This document shows positions 5,154-6,171 of a stretch of DNA of 6,171 bases, one piece after another. Within the stretch, counting starts at the first letter, position 1; the number at the start of each line of letters is the position of its first letter. A program made the position numbers and the translations under genes. The stretch lies in assembly GCA_021800575.1 (NCBI GenBank), contig JAJYYW010000094.1, forward strand, positions 1 to 6,171, given 5' to 3'. The DNA is from a bacterium (GTDB lineage: Bacteria; JAMCPX01). Under the pieces are notes generated by a model. The model was given only the letters and a program-made list of their open reading frames with translations. It was not told the DNA's origin and searched no databases.

Positions 5154-6171
5154 ATGAAATTTCATTTAATCTTTCCGAAGTGGCCGAAGATTGCGGAACA
5201 AACACCGTTTACCCTGCCCCCTCTTGGTATCATAACTGTTGCAGCAAGCCTGCCGGACTTCGTCCAGACAAGCGTCTGCGACGAGAATGTACAACCCGTA
5301 GATTTCCATGGTGATTATGATGCCGTCGGCATATCCATTATGTTGAGCTGCCAGGCACCGCGCGCATACGAAATAGCCGCAGAATTCAGGAAACGCGGAA
5401 AACCCGTCATCCTGGGCGGTCTGCATGTCGCGCTGCGGCCTGATGAGGCCGTTCTCCATGCCGACAGCATTGTTATCGGGGAAGCCGAAGGTCTTATGGA
5501 TCAGGTCATCAACGATCTGAAGGACGGAACACTGAAACCCTCGTACTCCATGTCCGGATTCCCGGATATCACCAGGATCCCGAACCCGCGGCGGGACCTG
5601 TACGATAAGAAAAAGAACTATGTGTACAAAGGATGGGAACTGGTGGACCTCGTCCAGACATCGCGGGGATGCCGTTTCAACTGCTACCCTTGCTGTGTGC
5701 CGTATCTGGGAGGCCGCCGGCACCGTATGCGCCCTATCGAACATGTCGTATCGGACATGAAGAGCGCCTCGGACCTTCTGTTCATTGTGGACAAATCCCT
5801 TGAACAGAATGTGGCATGGGAAAAAGAGGTCTTCCGATCCATGGAGGGTATGGGCAAACGCTGGGTATCGCACCCCATTTCCCCGGTACCCGAGGTGCTC
5901 GACCTTGCACGGAAGGCAGGGTGCTGGTACATCTATCACGCTATCTATACGATTTCGGACAAGATCAGGGACCGGATCAAGATGTACCATGATTACGGTA
6001 TCGGCGTTGAAGGTACCATTCTGCTGGGCATGGATGAGCATACCGAGGATTTTATCAAAAGGTTTGTTGATTTTCTGCTCACCATAGAGTTGGACCTCGC
6101 GGAATTCACGGTGCTAACGCCGTTCCCGGGCACCCAGGTCTACGAGCAGATGAAGGCAGGGGGGAGAATAA
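5154..6171 (+). CDS. B12-binding-domain-type radical SAM protein, C-terminus cut by the window edge
   Basis: From ATG 5154 the frame is open for 339 codons to the right edge. The first 130 residues form a cobalamin-binding-type Rossmann domain: LPPLGIITVAASLPD (21-35), DYDAVGISIM (54-63), KPVILGGLHVAL (83-94) and DSIVIGEAEG (104-113). No DxHxxG cobalt-ligand motif is seen, as is common in this class. The radical SAM core follows, with CRFNCYPC giving Cys173, Cys177 and Cys180, and the late segments GIGVEGTILLGMDEHTEDF (282-300) and LTPFPGTQVYEQM (321-333) are typical. Members methylate or rearrange unactivated carbons, or cyclise and couple lipids. An oddity: the strand after KAGC reads AIYTIS where related proteins usually have G-x-E-S-x-S, and about a dozen residues seem missing before YGIGVEG. 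It is divergent from the minus operon across a 213-bp promoter region, so it probably belongs to the same pathway. Substrate unknown. Confidence 0.88.
   Translation, partial: MKFHLIFPKWPKIAEQTPFTLPPLGIITVAASLPDFVQTSVCDENVQPVDFHGDYDAVGISIMLSCQAPRAYEIAAEFRKRGKPVILGGLHVALRPDEAVLHADSIVIGEAEGLMDQVINDLKDGTLKPSYSMSGFPDITRIPNPRRDLYDKKKNYVYKGWELVDLVQTSRGCRFNCYPCCVPYLGGRRHRMRPIEHVVSDMKSASDLLFIVDKSLEQNVAWEKEVFRSMEGMGKRWVSHPISPVPEVLDLARKAGCWYIYHAIYTISDKIRDRIKMYHDYGIGVEGTILLGMDEHTEDFIKRFVDFLLTIELDLAEFTVLTPFPGTQVYEQMKAGGRI

Noticed and set aside
5166..6041. A 291-codon open frame on the minus strand opposite the B12-type radical SAM gene.
   Set aside because: It lies entirely antisense to a gene with clear family motifs, has no ribosome site or recognisable domain, and its composition mirrors the codons of the opposite strand.

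Overview
The window looks like part of a bacterial biosynthetic gene cluster. Five minus-strand genes are packed in one direction and a sixth is transcribed divergently. The two outer genes are cut by the window edges. Minus-strand order from its promoter: an exported YceI-like protein (4940 to 4194), a radical SAM enzyme (4109 to 3018), a second paralogous radical SAM enzyme (2899 to 1898), a complete beta-ketoacyl-ACP synthase (1872 to 622), and the N-terminal half of a second ketosynthase (614 to 1, running off the left edge). On the plus strand, a B12-binding-type radical SAM protein starts at 5154 and runs off the right edge.

The organism appears bacterial: Shine-Dalgarno sites precede most genes, sigma70-like promoter boxes are present and the ketosynthases are type II FabF-like. 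By eye GC is in the mid-fifties. Three [4Fe-4S] radical SAM enzymes, one of them B12-type, favour an anaerobe such as a Desulfobacterota/deltaproteobacterial or related lineage. This is inference; no taxonomic marker is present.

The control region is 4941-5153. It holds a strong minus-strand promoter (TTGACT, 16 bp, TATACT), a plus-strand promoter (TTGCAA, 17 bp, TATCTT), two adjacent perfect palindromes between them, and an inverted repeat over the plus promoter. Within the minus operon, spacing is 84 nt (with a hairpin over the ribosome-binding region), 118 nt (with a possible 20-codon leader ORF), 25 nt and 7 nt.

Working model (inference): two tandem ketosynthases build or select an acyl chain on a carrier protein encoded outside the window. 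Two classical radical SAM enzymes with extra C-terminal cysteines and one B12-type radical SAM enzyme then modify it. The YceI-like protein, a family that binds isoprenoid or fatty-acyl ligands outside the cytoplasm, may handle the lipid product. Ketosynthases combined with several radical SAM enzymes recall the clusters proposed for ladderane lipids and related polyene/fatty-acid clusters. The chemistry cannot be assigned from this window. No tRNA, rRNA, CRISPR array or mobile element was seen, and no stretch longer than about 215 bases lacks a gene.
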